A stretch of DNA of 64,000 nt from Salinimicrobium marinum (GTDB taxonomy: Bacteria; Bacteroidota; Bacteroidia; Flavobacteriales; Flavobacteriaceae). Below the pieces are notes generated by a model. It was given only the letters and a program-made list of their open reading frames with translations, was not told where the DNA came from and did not search any database. Position 1 is the first letter of the stretch; each line of letters starts with the position of its first letter. The stretch spans positions 1 to 64,000 of the forward strand of contig NZ_BMXB01000021.1 of NCBI RefSeq assembly GCF_014651535.1, in the 5' to 3' direction. The translations under genes were made by a program, and so were the position numbers. Shown piece by piece: positions 56,307 to 64,000 of the stretch.

Positions 56307-56768
56307 ATGAGCATTTTCGACAAAATTAAATCAGGTGAATCGGCGGAAGTAAAAAGGATGCTTTCTGAAAATCCATCCCTTGCAGAACAAAAGGACTCCA
56401 AAGGATTTCCTCCCATAGTACTAGCAAGTTATAGCGATCAACTGGAGATCACCCGACTGCTGATTGATGCCGGTGCAGATGTTGACGCCCGGGATGCCGC
56501 CGGAAATACTGCATTAATGGGGATTTGCTTTAAAGGATATACTGATATTGCTGAACTACTTCTCAAAAATGGAGCAGATGTAAATGCCCGTAATTCCAGT
56601 GGAGCTACAGCTTTGATCTTCGCAGCCATGTTTGATCAAAAGAAAACAGCCCAACTCCTGCTAGATAACGGAGCAGACAAGTCGATTGAGGACAGTCGTG
56701 GAAGTACCGCTTATCATCATGCCCGGATGAAAGGATATGCTGAAATGGCAGAGTTGGTAAAAAAATAA
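56307..56768 (+). CDS. ankyrin-repeat protein
   Basis: 153 residues with about four ankyrin repeats. The consensus is clear in repeats 2-4: ITRLLIDAGADVDARDAAGN, TALMGICFKGYTDIAELLLK, NGADVNARNSSGATALIFAA and AQLLLDNGADKSIEDSRGS. Each repeat has the TALxxA and LLxxGADxxxxD pattern. There is no signal peptide, so the protein is cytoplasmic and probably binds another protein. The partner is unknown. A terminator follows. Confidence 0.9.
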   Translation: MSIFDKIKSGESAEVKRMLSENPSLAEQKDSKGFPPIVLASYSDQLEITRLLIDAGADVDARDAAGNTALMGICFKGYTDIAELLLKNGADVNARNSSGATALIFAAMFDQKKTAQLLLDNGADKSIEDSRGSTAYHHARMKGYAEMAELVKK

Positions 56769-56790
56769 TTTTGCCTGTATTTTTTTCGAA

Positions 56791-56826
56791 AAAGAGGAGT
56801 TGAGATATCAATTCCTCTTTTTTTGT
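56791..56826 (+). terminator. terminator after the ankyrin gene
   Basis: AAAGAGGAGTTGA (56791-56803) pairs with TCAATTCCTCTTT (56808-56820, one G-T pair), loop GATA, followed by a T-run. Confidence 0.7.
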
Positions 56827-56913
56827 TATCAAGATTCTTATAAAGTATTTATAAATGATTGTTGAAATAAGTTCTTTCTCCTAACTTTAATAAGTAACCA
56901 ACAAAAAAAGTAC

Positions 56914-57714
56914 ATGGACAGTAAAATTAAGAAGATGGCGCAAACAGGATTTGTAGCCAAGGGAGTAGTTTACGCAATAACAGGAATCCTCACTTTTATG
57001 GCTGCCTTTAATATGGGCGGACAAAAGGCCGGAAAACTTCAGGTTCTTGAATTTCTTGACAAACAAACATTCGGAAATATTCTTTTAGTATTAATGGGGC
57101 TGGGCCTTGCCTGCTATGCCGCCTGGAGATTTGTTCAATCTGTTTCAGATCCCGAAAATATTGGCACAGATACCAAGGGAAAAGCAAAACGGGTAGCTTT
57201 CTTTATAAGCGGTCTGTTGTACCTCGGACTTGCAGTTTTAGGGATCCTCAGGGTCTTTACTGCAGGAGGATCTGGTGCTTCCGGAGGTTCCGGCTCTTCT
57301 TCTGCTGAAAATTCCTCTTTTCTCGCCAGTGAGACAGGACTCATTCTACTGGGAATAGGAGGAGCAGCCATAGCGATTGCAGGGATATTTCAGTTTGTAA
57401 AGGCGTATAAAAACGATTATACCAAAAAATTCGGACTTTCCTCTCTGAGTGATGAAAAGAAAAGGGAAAGCATTAAAAAAACAGCGAAATTTGGATTAAG
57501 CGCACGGGGAGTCATTTTCCTTATCATTGGGTATTTTGCCCTGCAGGCCTCCTTAAGTTCCGATCCTTCGGAAATAAAAACTACCACTGAAGCTTTCTCT
57601 TTCATTCAGGATTCCTCCTATGGAGCCTGGCTACTCGGGTTAGTTGCCGCCGGTTTGATAGCCTATGCCATTTACATGTTTTTAATGGCGAAGTACAGGA
57701 AGTTTAAAGATTAA
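56914..57714 (+). CDS. DUF1206 family membrane protein
   Basis: 266 residues with three pairs of membrane segments, the typical triplicated DUF1206 layout. The pair openings are AQTGFVAKGVVYAITGILTF, KAKRVAFFISGLLYLGLAVL and AKFGLSARGVIFLIIGYFAL; each has the basic residue and G-x-x-Y/F pattern. A glycine/serine-rich loop (SGASGGSGSSSAE) lies between pairs 2 and 3's first halves. Function of the family is unknown. A strong bidirectional terminator follows. Confidence 0.85.
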   Translation: MDSKIKKMAQTGFVAKGVVYAITGILTFMAAFNMGGQKAGKLQVLEFLDKQTFGNILLVLMGLGLACYAAWRFVQSVSDPENIGTDTKGKAKRVAFFISGLLYLGLAVLGILRVFTAGGSGASGGSGSSSAENSSFLASETGLILLGIGGAAIAIAGIFQFVKAYKNDYTKKFGLSSLSDEKKRESIKKTAKFGLSARGVIFLIIGYFALQASLSSDPSEIKTTTEAFSFIQDSSYGAWLLGLVAAGLIAYAIYMFLMAKYRKFKD

Positions 57715-57724
57715 GGATTAGCAT

Positions 57725-57760
57725 CAAAATAAAAATCCCGCCAGCGGGATTTTTATTTTG
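57725..57760. terminator. bidirectional terminator
   Basis: Perfect 17-base arms CAAAATAAAAATCCCGC (57725-57741) and the complement (57744-57760) with a 2-base loop. It separates the convergent DUF1206 and wzc genes; flanking A and T runs serve both directions. Confidence 0.85.
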
Positions 57761-57776
57761 ATACTTCTCCATAGTT

Positions 57777-60164
57777 CTATCTGAAACTGGGAATGGCTTT
57801 ATGACTCCTTTTTTTTTCCCAGCTCTTTTTTCTTTCCTCACCATAGCCGTACCCGTATTTCCTTCCATAGCCCATATTTTCCATTTTTAGGTCGTTCAGT
57901 ACGAAACTTACATTGGTCAATTTCCCTTCTTCTTTTGAGCTTAAGGGAAATTCCAACAGTTCCTTTTCTGTATATCCTGATCTTAACAGGAACAAAACTG
58001 CATCGGCAAATTTTGTAATCAAAAAAGTATCGGCTACGAGCATCGCGGGAGCAGTATCTACTATGATGTAATCATACATAGCTCCCAGCTCGTCGAACAT
58101 AAAAGTTACTTTTTCCTGCTTCAGCAATTCGTAGGGATTGGGAGGAATGGATCCGGAACTGAGAACATCTATTTTTTGATGAAGATTAGAAGGACCTATC
58201 AAAAATTTAAGTTTGTGATTATCGTTTAATAAATAGTCACTAATCCCCAGGAGACAATCGTTATTAGCCTTGTAAGCCTGCAGTTTAGGATTTCTTAGGT
58301 CTGCTCCTAAAAGCAGTACCTTTTTTCCAGTATTGGCAAGAGTAACAGCTAAATTCACAGCCGTAAAAGTTTTGCCTTCCCCTTTTTTAGTAGAAGTTAT
58401 AAATAGAGTCACACCGCCTGTTTTGTTTTTTGTATTGATCAAGAGATACTGAAGATTGGTTATGAGGATTCTAAAAGATTCTGCCAGGAAGGAACGGTCA
58501 TTATCTCTGATAATTCCATCCTTTTTAGATTTTATTTTTGGAATCATACCGATCAGAGGTATTTCCCTAATTTCCCCTTCAATATCTCCTTTTTTTGTTA
58601 TTTTATCATTCAATATGTCCTTGACATAAATCGCGGAAATCGGTAGAAAAAGACCTAAAATAAAGGTTCCTAAATAGATATTCCTTGAACTGGGCGCTAC
58701 CGGAAAATCCTGGTAATAAGCCCGATCCACGATTTTTGCCTTTGGTTCTGTTACTGCCAACGAAAGCGAGTTCTCCTCCCTTTTCTGCAATAAAAATAAG
58801 TACAGGGTCTCCTTGATATTCTGTTGCCGTTCTATCCCCCGGTATTCCCGCTCCTTGGAAGGCACAGCATAGATCTGGTGTCCTATGCTTAATGTCTGCC
58901 TTCTCAGGTCTTCCTGGTTTATTTCGAGATTGGAATGCATCGTCCTCAGGCTCTGTACCACATTGTTCTTTATCTGATCAATATTGTTGTTCAACCTGAT
59001 CACAACCGGGTTTTTTTCGCTTGAACCCCGGTAGATTCGGTTTCTTTCAAGAACAAGATTATTATATTCACTAATCTGTTCATTTATGCCACTTTCAGCA
59101 ATCCCCAGGTTGGCTGGTAAAAGATCCGACTTTGAATTGGATGCAATATAATCCAGCATTGCCTTTGTCAGTTCTAGCTGTGTCCCCACCTCCTGACGGC
59201 GTTTGTTATATTCGTTGGCATTCTGAATAAAGAGCTGGGATTGCGCCTGTATATCGGTGAGAAGGTGATCTTCTTTGAAAGTTTCTTTACCGGTTTCAAC
59301 AGAATCGAGTTCTCCGTTGATAATAGCCAGCCTTTCATTCACAAAATTCGCAGTATTTCTTGCGATGAGATTCCGGTCTTCAATGGCATCTCTGTTATAT
59401 TCGAAGATCAATTGATCGAGAATATCCCGAGCTCTCTGTTTAACCGGATCCTTTAGTTCCAGATTAATTAATCCGGAAGATTTTGCTTCCTGCATTACAT
59501 GAATACCGTTGCGATACCGGGTGGCCATATTTTCTAATGTAGAAAAGGTCACAATGGTTTTTTCGGATAGATTCTCATACTCCGGAATGGAGTTTTCAGA
59601 TAATACGATATCGGCAAAACCCAGGTTTAGCACAACGCCAGATGGTACTTTTTTGGAGGTAATCTCTTCCAGATTCCTCACCTGAAATCCGGAGCTAGTT
59701 TTTTCAATCTCATAGCCTGCACCCCCCAACTTTTTAAGGGCAGCTTCATCCATACGCATCACCTGTAGGTTGAAAGGTATTTCATCATAGATTTCTACAG
59801 TCCGCAATTTTCCTTCCTTAAAATACTGGACTTGAAGATTCAGCGATTTTACTACCTCCTCCATTAAGCTCCTTGATTTCAGGATACCTATTTCGGTATC
59901 GAAGTTATTCGCTCCCATCCCTCCTATTCCAAGTTCACTGTAGATAGCTGTACCCACACCACTGCCTGCAGATTCATCTTTTATAATGATACTCGCTTTG
60001 GCACTATAGATAGGCGTAGTATGTCTCAGATAGAAAAAGCCCAGCGATAAAAACAGGCCGAGGGACAGGATGAACCATGGCCAGTATCTAAGATATTTTT
60101 CAAGCTCCTGTTTAAAGTTTATTTTTTCAAATCCACTTTTTGTAACATTATTGTTATAGACCAT
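57777..60164 (-). CDS. wzc: second Wzc-type co-polymerase/BY-kinase
   Basis: 795 residues. Membrane segments at about 32-48 and near residue 505-525 flank a periplasmic coiled-coil domain. The kinase domain has Walker A ITSTKKGEGKTF, Walker A' VLLLGADLRNPK and Walker B YDYIIVDTAPAMLVAD. The C-terminal tail is MGYGRKYGYGYGEERKK, with four tyrosines, fewer than in the first wzc (about eleven). It works with the Wza encoded 4 bases upstream in chain-length control and export. It is only distantly similar to the first Wzc, so the two loci probably serve different polymers. Confidence 0.92.
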   Translation of the reverse strand: MVYNNNVTKSGFEKINFKQELEKYLRYWPWFILSLGLFLSLGFFYLRHTTPIYSAKASIIIKDESAGSGVGTAIYSELGIGGMGANNFDTEIGILKSRSLMEEVVKSLNLQVQYFKEGKLRTVEIYDEIPFNLQVMRMDEAALKKLGGAGYEIEKTSSGFQVRNLEEITSKKVPSGVVLNLGFADIVLSENSIPEYENLSEKTIVTFSTLENMATRYRNGIHVMQEAKSSGLINLELKDPVKQRARDILDQLIFEYNRDAIEDRNLIARNTANFVNERLAIINGELDSVETGKETFKEDHLLTDIQAQSQLFIQNANEYNKRRQEVGTQLELTKAMLDYIASNSKSDLLPANLGIAESGINEQISEYNNLVLERNRIYRGSSEKNPVVIRLNNNIDQIKNNVVQSLRTMHSNLEINQEDLRRQTLSIGHQIYAVPSKEREYRGIERQQNIKETLYLFLLQKREENSLSLAVTEPKAKIVDRAYYQDFPVAPSSRNIYLGTFILGLFLPISAIYVKDILNDKITKKGDIEGEIREIPLIGMIPKIKSKKDGIIRDNDRSFLAESFRILITNLQYLLINTKNKTGGVTLFITSTKKGEGKTFTAVNLAVTLANTGKKVLLLGADLRNPKLQAYKANNDCLLGISDYLLNDNHKLKFLIGPSNLHQKIDVLSSGSIPPNPYELLKQEKVTFMFDELGAMYDYIIVDTAPAMLVADTFLITKFADAVLFLLRSGYTEKELLEFPLSSKEEGKLTNVSFVLNDLKMENMGYGRKYGYGYGEERKKSWEKKRSHKAIPSFR

Positions 60165-60168
60165 AATA

Positions 60169-60948
60169 TTAATTTGTAAAAAGAATTACTAAAGACGCAA
60201 GCACGGATGCCAGAGAAAGGTAAGTAGCCGCTATGCCTGTAGAACCTGCTGACTGCCTTCTGGAAGATCTGGGTTCGACATAGATCACGTCGTTTTGCCT
60301 GAGGTTATAGTAGGGAGAATTCACTACATTGGCATCCGTAAGATCGAGATATGCATAGGTTTTCACTCCCTCCTCTTCTCCCATAATTAATATGTTTTCC
60401 CTTTTTCCGAAAATGGTCAGATCTCCCGCCATGGCAATTGCCTTGGATAAGTTAATATGATCATCATCAATGGAAAAAGTTCCCGGGCGGTTCACCTCTC
60501 CAAGCACACTTACCTGAAAATTAAGAATACGAACGTTCACCAGCGGATCCTTTACATATTCTGAAATAAGACCTTTAATTTTTTCTGCAAGCTGAATGGT
60601 AGTGAGTCCGTTGACCTCTACCGTTCCAATGACAGGAAACTCAATAGTTCCGTGGTCTGAAACCAAATAAGTTTCCAGTTCGACAGCTCCCCCCATTGCC
60701 AGCGGAGAGGCAATGGACTTTGTCAGGTTGAATGGAAGGGCTGCATCCTGTTCAGGTGCCGAGACTCTGATGGTTAACTCATCGTCTGCCTGAATCTGAA
60801 GATTGTCATTGCGATTGCGTTCCACACTTTCCCTGAGTTGGTCCACATTTCTGAAGTACACCATATTTTTTCGGGACACACAGGAAGATAAGGTTACTAC
60901 CAATAGCATAAAGGGCAAAAACTTTCTGTTGAAAACTGAACAGATCAT
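60169..60948 (-). CDS. wza: second Wza-type export lipoprotein
   Basis: 259 residues. Signal peptide with lipobox VTLSSCVS (Cys23). Poly-export domain starts near LQIQADDELTIRVSAPEQDA; SLBB-like part with FQVSVLGEVNRPGTFSIDDD. YYNLRQNDVIYVEP precedes a C-terminal hydrophobic helix. It forms the outer-membrane pore of the second polysaccharide exporter. It starts 45 bases after the sugar transferase stop and is followed by wzc after 4 bases. Confidence 0.92.
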   Translation of the reverse strand: MICSVFNRKFLPFMLLVVTLSSCVSRKNMVYFRNVDQLRESVERNRNDNLQIQADDELTIRVSAPEQDAALPFNLTKSIASPLAMGGAVELETYLVSDHGTIEFPVIGTVEVNGLTTIQLAEKIKGLISEYVKDPLVNVRILNFQVSVLGEVNRPGTFSIDDDHINLSKAIAMAGDLTIFGKRENILIMGEEEGVKTYAYLDLTDANVVNSPYYNLRQNDVIYVEPRSSRRQSAGSTGIAATYLSLASVLASLVILFTN

Positions 60949-60993
60949 AAAATGGAATTTAGGTTGTTAATAATAAGAGGATGGAGCTCAAGC

Positions 60994-62340
60994 TTAAAAG
61001 GCTTTTTTTTCTCCCGAAATAACATTGTAAATGGTATAGTATATAATCTGTAGATCCAGGAGAGGACTCCACTTCTCCAGGTAAAAAATATCAAACCTCG
61101 TACGGTTAATAATATCTGACTTATTTATAATCTCGCCCCTGTATCCTTTGATCTGGGCAAGGCCGGTGATTCCCGGTTTTGCAAAATGCCTTACAAGATA
61201 TTTATCCACAGTCTCTGCGTACACCAGCGTATGCGCCTCCATATGAGGTCTCGGCCCCACCACACTCATTTCTCCCCTTAAGACATTAAAGAACTGGGGC
61301 AGTTCATCAATACTGGTTTTCCGAAGGATTCTTCCTATCCTGGTAACCCTGGCATCTCCCCTGGTGCACATTTTACTGTCTGCTTCAGGATTTACTGCCA
61401 TGGAACGAAACTTATAGCAGTAGAAGGATTTTTTGTTATATCCATGCCGGAGTTGTCGGAAAAATAATCCTCCTTTAGATTCCCACCGCGTAAGGATAAA
61501 AAGGAGCGGAATGGACCAGGACAGAATGAATATGATAACCAGAGAGGAAAAAATTATATCAAAAGCTCTTTTACCATATTTAGCATAATTTCTTTCCAGG
61601 GGAGAATTGCGTAAGTTAATTACCGGTATTGCTCCATATAAATCCACATGCATCGCCCTGGTAAAGATTTCCTTGTTATCCGGAATAATTCTTATACGCG
61701 AGAGATTGTTATCTGCAAAAGCAATGATTTGGTTGAGTTCGCTTTTTGTTAACTGTGAAGCAACACAGTAGATCTCCTCCACTCTGTTTTCCCGGATGTA
61801 AGCAAAGGAATCCTTTACTTGCCCAAGATAATCCTTATCACCTTTACTTGTGATGTTATCGAAATAACCTTTATAGCGGTAGCCATAATCGGGTTCTTCA
61901 AATATCTTCTGGATTGCCTTACTATTCTTATCCTTTCCAACCATGACCACATTGACGAAATTGCCTCCCTCAATTCTATATAACCTTCTGGTTGTAAAGA
62001 AAAACCAGCGATAAAAGATTAGCAGAAAAAGCAAAAACAACAGTATAAAAAGTTGGTAGCCTAATGAAAAAGGAGTCTCGGTAAAGGCAAAGATTGCAAA
62101 ATAAGACAGGACAAAAATAAAATAGTGTTTAAGAAACTTATGAAATTTGGTGATAAACCGCTCCTTCCTCTCTATGGTGTAAAAATTTAGTCCCAGAGCC
62201 CCTAGTAACCAGGCTACATTATATCCTTTCACTGCCACTACGTTAAGATAGGTTTCCGGAGTGAGAAGATACAACGTAACATTAATAGTGACCAGATGAG
62301 CCAGTACAGAAAACGGTATTATAAAATAATCACCTTTCAT
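60994..62340 (-). CDS. polyprenyl-phosphate hexose-1-phosphate transferase (WcaJ-type)
   Basis: 448 residues. Four N-terminal membrane segments (residues about 5-110), a CoA-binding-like central domain with VNVVMVGKDKNSKAIQKIFE, a fifth segment (IIFSSLVIIFILSWSIPLLF) and the catalytic C-terminal domain: FFRQLRHGYNKKSFYCYKFR, LRKTSIDELPQFFNVLRGEM, SVVGPRPHMEAHT and RHFAKPGITGLAQIKGYRGE. It starts glycan assembly by placing a hexose-phosphate on undecaprenyl phosphate. A decayed copy of its N-terminus lies upstream at 63170-63352. Confidence 0.93.
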   Translation of the reverse strand: MKGDYFIIPFSVLAHLVTINVTLYLLTPETYLNVVAVKGYNVAWLLGALGLNFYTIERKERFITKFHKFLKHYFIFVLSYFAIFAFTETPFSLGYQLFILLFLLFLLIFYRWFFFTTRRLYRIEGGNFVNVVMVGKDKNSKAIQKIFEEPDYGYRYKGYFDNITSKGDKDYLGQVKDSFAYIRENRVEEIYCVASQLTKSELNQIIAFADNNLSRIRIIPDNKEIFTRAMHVDLYGAIPVINLRNSPLERNYAKYGKRAFDIIFSSLVIIFILSWSIPLLFILTRWESKGGLFFRQLRHGYNKKSFYCYKFRSMAVNPEADSKMCTRGDARVTRIGRILRKTSIDELPQFFNVLRGEMSVVGPRPHMEAHTLVYAETVDKYLVRHFAKPGITGLAQIKGYRGEIINKSDIINRTRFDIFYLEKWSPLLDLQIIYYTIYNVISGEKKAF

Positions 62341-62343
62341 AGA

Positions 62344-63159
62344 TCATTTTTTCTCCAATTGTGGTTTAGAAGAAAGAGGCAGTCTTATCGAGGGAAACCT
62401 GATAAATTCCTTAGTTTGTGGAACTAGATATTGAGGTATTTTCCTCCCGATTTTACATGCCAGGGTAAAAAGACCATTTAAATGGTATAGTTTAATTATT
62501 CTGAGGTCTTCCCTTGATTTTCTTAGTTGTAACCTAGCAGAAGTACTAAGTCCACCCAACCTCATTTTAACAACCCATTCATTGAGGAAAAACTTCTTTA
62601 TGTCATCGTTTTTGAACCAGCGAAGTGATATTTCATAATCACTGGCTATGGTATAACCTCGATGGTAAAATCCGTTCTTTTCAAAAACTTCCTTGCGCAC
62701 GAAAATGGTCGTGTGAAGGGGTATCCATCCATAGGAGAGGTAGCGTCTTCGGAAAGGCTTCGAGGGGTATATTCTCTTTACTCTGGAAAGATCTTCCTGA
62801 TCTACAAAGAGGCCGTTGGCATATACCAGGTCTGCCCCTGAAAAAGAAAAGGCCTCTGCTATCTTCTGAATCGTCTCCGGTTCAAAAAAGAAGTCATCTG
62901 AATTAAGTACCCCGATGACATCGCCAGTGGCATTTTTGATTCCTTTGTTATAAGCATCAAAAACCCCTTCATCCTTTTCAGAAATGTAAAATGCGATTTT
63001 ATCTCTGTATTTTTCAATCACTTCCTGGGTTCCGTCTGTAGAACCACCATCAATAATGATATGCTCAATATTGTGATAGGTCTGATCTAGAACAGACTGG
63101 ATGCAATCGGCAATACAATGCTTTCGATTGTAAACTATGGTGATAATAGATATTTTCAT
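62344..63159 (-). CDS. GT2 family glycosyltransferase
   Basis: The ATG at 63159 yields MKISIITIVYNRKHCIADCI, the usual start; the frame is open to 63204. 271 residues with HIIIDGGSTDGTQEVIEKY, DEGVFDAYNKGIKNATGDVI and GVLNSDDFFFEPET, the metal-binding region. This WcaA-like set often acts in colanic-acid-type or exopolysaccharide assembly. It leads the minus-strand operon with the initiating transferase (gap 3 bases), wza and wzc. Confidence 0.9.
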   Translation of the reverse strand: MKISIITIVYNRKHCIADCIQSVLDQTYHNIEHIIIDGGSTDGTQEVIEKYRDKIAFYISEKDEGVFDAYNKGIKNATGDVIGVLNSDDFFFEPETIQKIAEAFSFSGADLVYANGLFVDQEDLSRVKRIYPSKPFRRRYLSYGWIPLHTTIFVRKEVFEKNGFYHRGYTIASDYEISLRWFKNDDIKKFFLNEWVVKMRLGGLSTSARLQLRKSREDLRIIKLYHLNGLFTLACKIGRKIPQYLVPQTKEFIRFPSIRLPLSSKPQLEKK

Positions 63160-63169
63160 AGACCTCGAT

Positions 63170-63352
63170 TTATTTTTTTGTACTATAGGCATGGTTGACG
63201 ACATTAAATAACATCCATAACCAAATAAGGTTGTAAAGAACCAGAGCCACTAGAATTTCAATTTTCCTGGACGAGTTTAAAAAAAAGGTCACGTCTACTA
63301 CCAGCAGATGAAACAAGGTAGATACTGTAATTAATGATGGAGTACGTTTCAT
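63170..63352 (-). pseudogene. remnant of a sugar-transferase N-terminus
   Basis: An ORF of 60 residues starting at the ATG at 63352 reads MKRTPSLITVSTLFHLLVVD, then VTFFLNSS, and closes LYNLIWLWMLFNVVNHAYST. It aligns along its length with the first 60 residues of the WcaJ-type protein at 60994-62340 (for example TLFHLLVVDVTFFL against VLAHLVTINVTLYL, and YNLIWLWMLFN against YNVAWLLGALGLN). It then stops, lacking the rest of the enzyme. It is most simply the stub of a duplicated or replaced transferase gene; a two-span membrane peptide that is really used is less likely. Confidence 0.6.
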
Positions 63353-63432
63353 AACTAAAATTTTAAAATTGGACGAATTTGTTGTGTAGGGAGAGGTAAA
63401 AATGCCGATCACAAGCAATATTCAATATTCAC

Positions 63433-63456
63433 TAGGTATACATGAAGCTATACCTA
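63433..63456. terminator. hairpin between the T9SS gene and the second polysaccharide operon
   Basis: TAGGTATA (63433-63440) pairs with TATACCTA (63449-63456). A second short stem, CCGGT/ACCGG, lies just beside it (about 63458-63471). There is no long T-run on the minus strand, so termination is plausible but not certain. Confidence 0.4.
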
Positions 63457-63476
63457 TCCGGTACTTCACCGGCACT

Positions 63477-64000
63477 TCAGAATTTCATTTTCCTACTGAG
63501 AACCAGCCTGAACATCCGCAAACTGTTCGGATCTTCAAGTTGTACCAGGTAGATACCTTCGGGTAGTCCTTCTCCATTGATCACCACTTGTTTTTCCACA
63601 CCTGGAAGTGATATCCCTTGCTCAATGAGCCTTAAAAAAGTTCCCTTTGAATCATAGAGCCTGACTTTGTACGTTCCTTCATCCTCAGAGAAAAAGGAAA
63701 GAGTTGCGAAATCCTCAAATGGATTGGGGAATATTTTCAACTCATTCTCTGCAGGAGCAAGAATTTTATGGGGACCTGGTAAGGTGTGCTTCGAAAGGTC
63801 AGGGTCTAAGGAGCTCTTAATGGTTCCGGGTACATCAAAAATAACATCCACCCAGTAATTGCTGGTTTGAAAATTGAGATTCGGAAAAGTGGGGGTGCTC
63901 GAGTAACGATATACTCCATTAGGTCCATCAGAACCACTTTGAAGCCCGACAAGAGAACCGTTCATCACAGGAGTAGTGAAATAAGGATTGTCTGAAGAAT
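63477..64000 (-). CDS. 3' part of a T9SS-secreted protein with DUF4082-like segment
   Basis: The frame is open to the window edge, so the 5' part is missing. The visible 174 residues begin with SSDNPYFTTPVMNG. The segment NGVYRYSSTPTFPNLNFQTS then NYWVDVIFDV fits the end of a DUF4082 domain, usually found in large carbohydrate-binding or hydrolytic exoproteins. The C-terminal about 80 residues (LKIFPNPFEDFATLSFFSED to GIYLVQLEDPNSLRMFRLVL) are a type IX secretion sorting domain with the IFPNP start and closing basic strand. It is exported and attached to or released from the cell surface. Confidence 0.8.
   Translation of the reverse strand, partial: SSDNPYFTTPVMNGSLVGLQSGSDGPNGVYRYSSTPTFPNLNFQTSNYWVDVIFDVPGTIKSSLDPDLSKHTLPGPHKILAPAENELKIFPNPFEDFATLSFFSEDEGTYKVRLYDSKGTFLRLIEQGISLPGVEKQVVINGEGLPEGIYLVQLEDPNSLRMFRLVLSRKMKF

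Overview
The window reads as a chromosome segment of a Bacteroidota bacterium, most likely a marine-type Flavobacteriaceae (Gramella/Salegentibacter-like; genus level is inference). The evidence is: TAnnTTTG -7 promoter boxes, weak ribosome binding sites, lipoproteins with acidic residues straight after the lipobox Cys, a C-terminal type IX secretion sorting domain, TonB, and Wzc kinases with Y-G tails. No rRNA, tRNA, CRISPR array or complete insertion sequence was seen.

Layout. (1) 1-8479, mostly minus strand: an AT-rich surface-glycan cluster with a truncated glycosyltransferase-like ORF, a WbsX-type protein, three GT2 and one GT4 glycosyltransferases, a methyltransferase and a Wzt/Wzm ABC exporter. 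Next come a GGCT-like gene (8771-9415, +) and a wza-wzc export pair (12801-9547, -) with a good promoter. Palindromic repeats flank these blocks. (2) 13241-23898, plus strand: an ABC-F ATPase, TonB, then a potassium module (KdpD-like kinase, KdpE-like regulator, a previously uncalled 50-aa membrane peptide, KtrB, KtrA), a small membrane protein and an atypical pyruvate kinase. Three in-phase direct repeats lie just upstream of the peptide-ktrB-ktrA unit, suggesting direct control by the response regulator. (3) 24336-31250: a TolC-adaptor-RND efflux operon with a perfect palindrome in its promoter, a TetR regulator and an acyl-carrier-like protein that lacks the modified serine. (4) 31520-41738, minus strand: a nearly complete molybdenum cofactor set (moaCB fusion, moaE, moeB-rhodanese, moaD, mobA, a TauE/SafE permease; separately moeA and moaA). 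Between the two Moco blocks lie lipoproteins, a YegP/DUF1508 protein, an acetyltransferase and a frameshifted secreted gene.

(5) 42166-48406: a 47-codon acidic ORF divergent from a second RND efflux operon, whose outer-membrane lipoprotein has no ATG, GTG or TTG start in its open frame. (6) 48422-56002: sugar metabolism (fructokinase, NagD-type HAD phosphatase, MFS sugar porter, aldo/keto reductase, aldose 1-epimerase) with an MscS channel between. (7) 56307-57714: an ankyrin protein and a DUF1206 membrane protein. (8) 57777-64000, minus strand: a second polysaccharide locus (GT2, initiating sugar-phosphate transferase, wza, wzc) preceded by a decayed duplicate of the transferase N-terminus and the 3' part of a T9SS-secreted DUF4082-like protein.

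The window therefore holds two complete Wza/Wzc export pairs, two RND tripartite pumps and one potassium-responsive regulatory unit. The points most worth a second look are the Kdp-like/Ktr module with its small peptide and repeats, the serine-less ACP-like gene, the start-less efflux lipoprotein and the sugar-transferase remnant.
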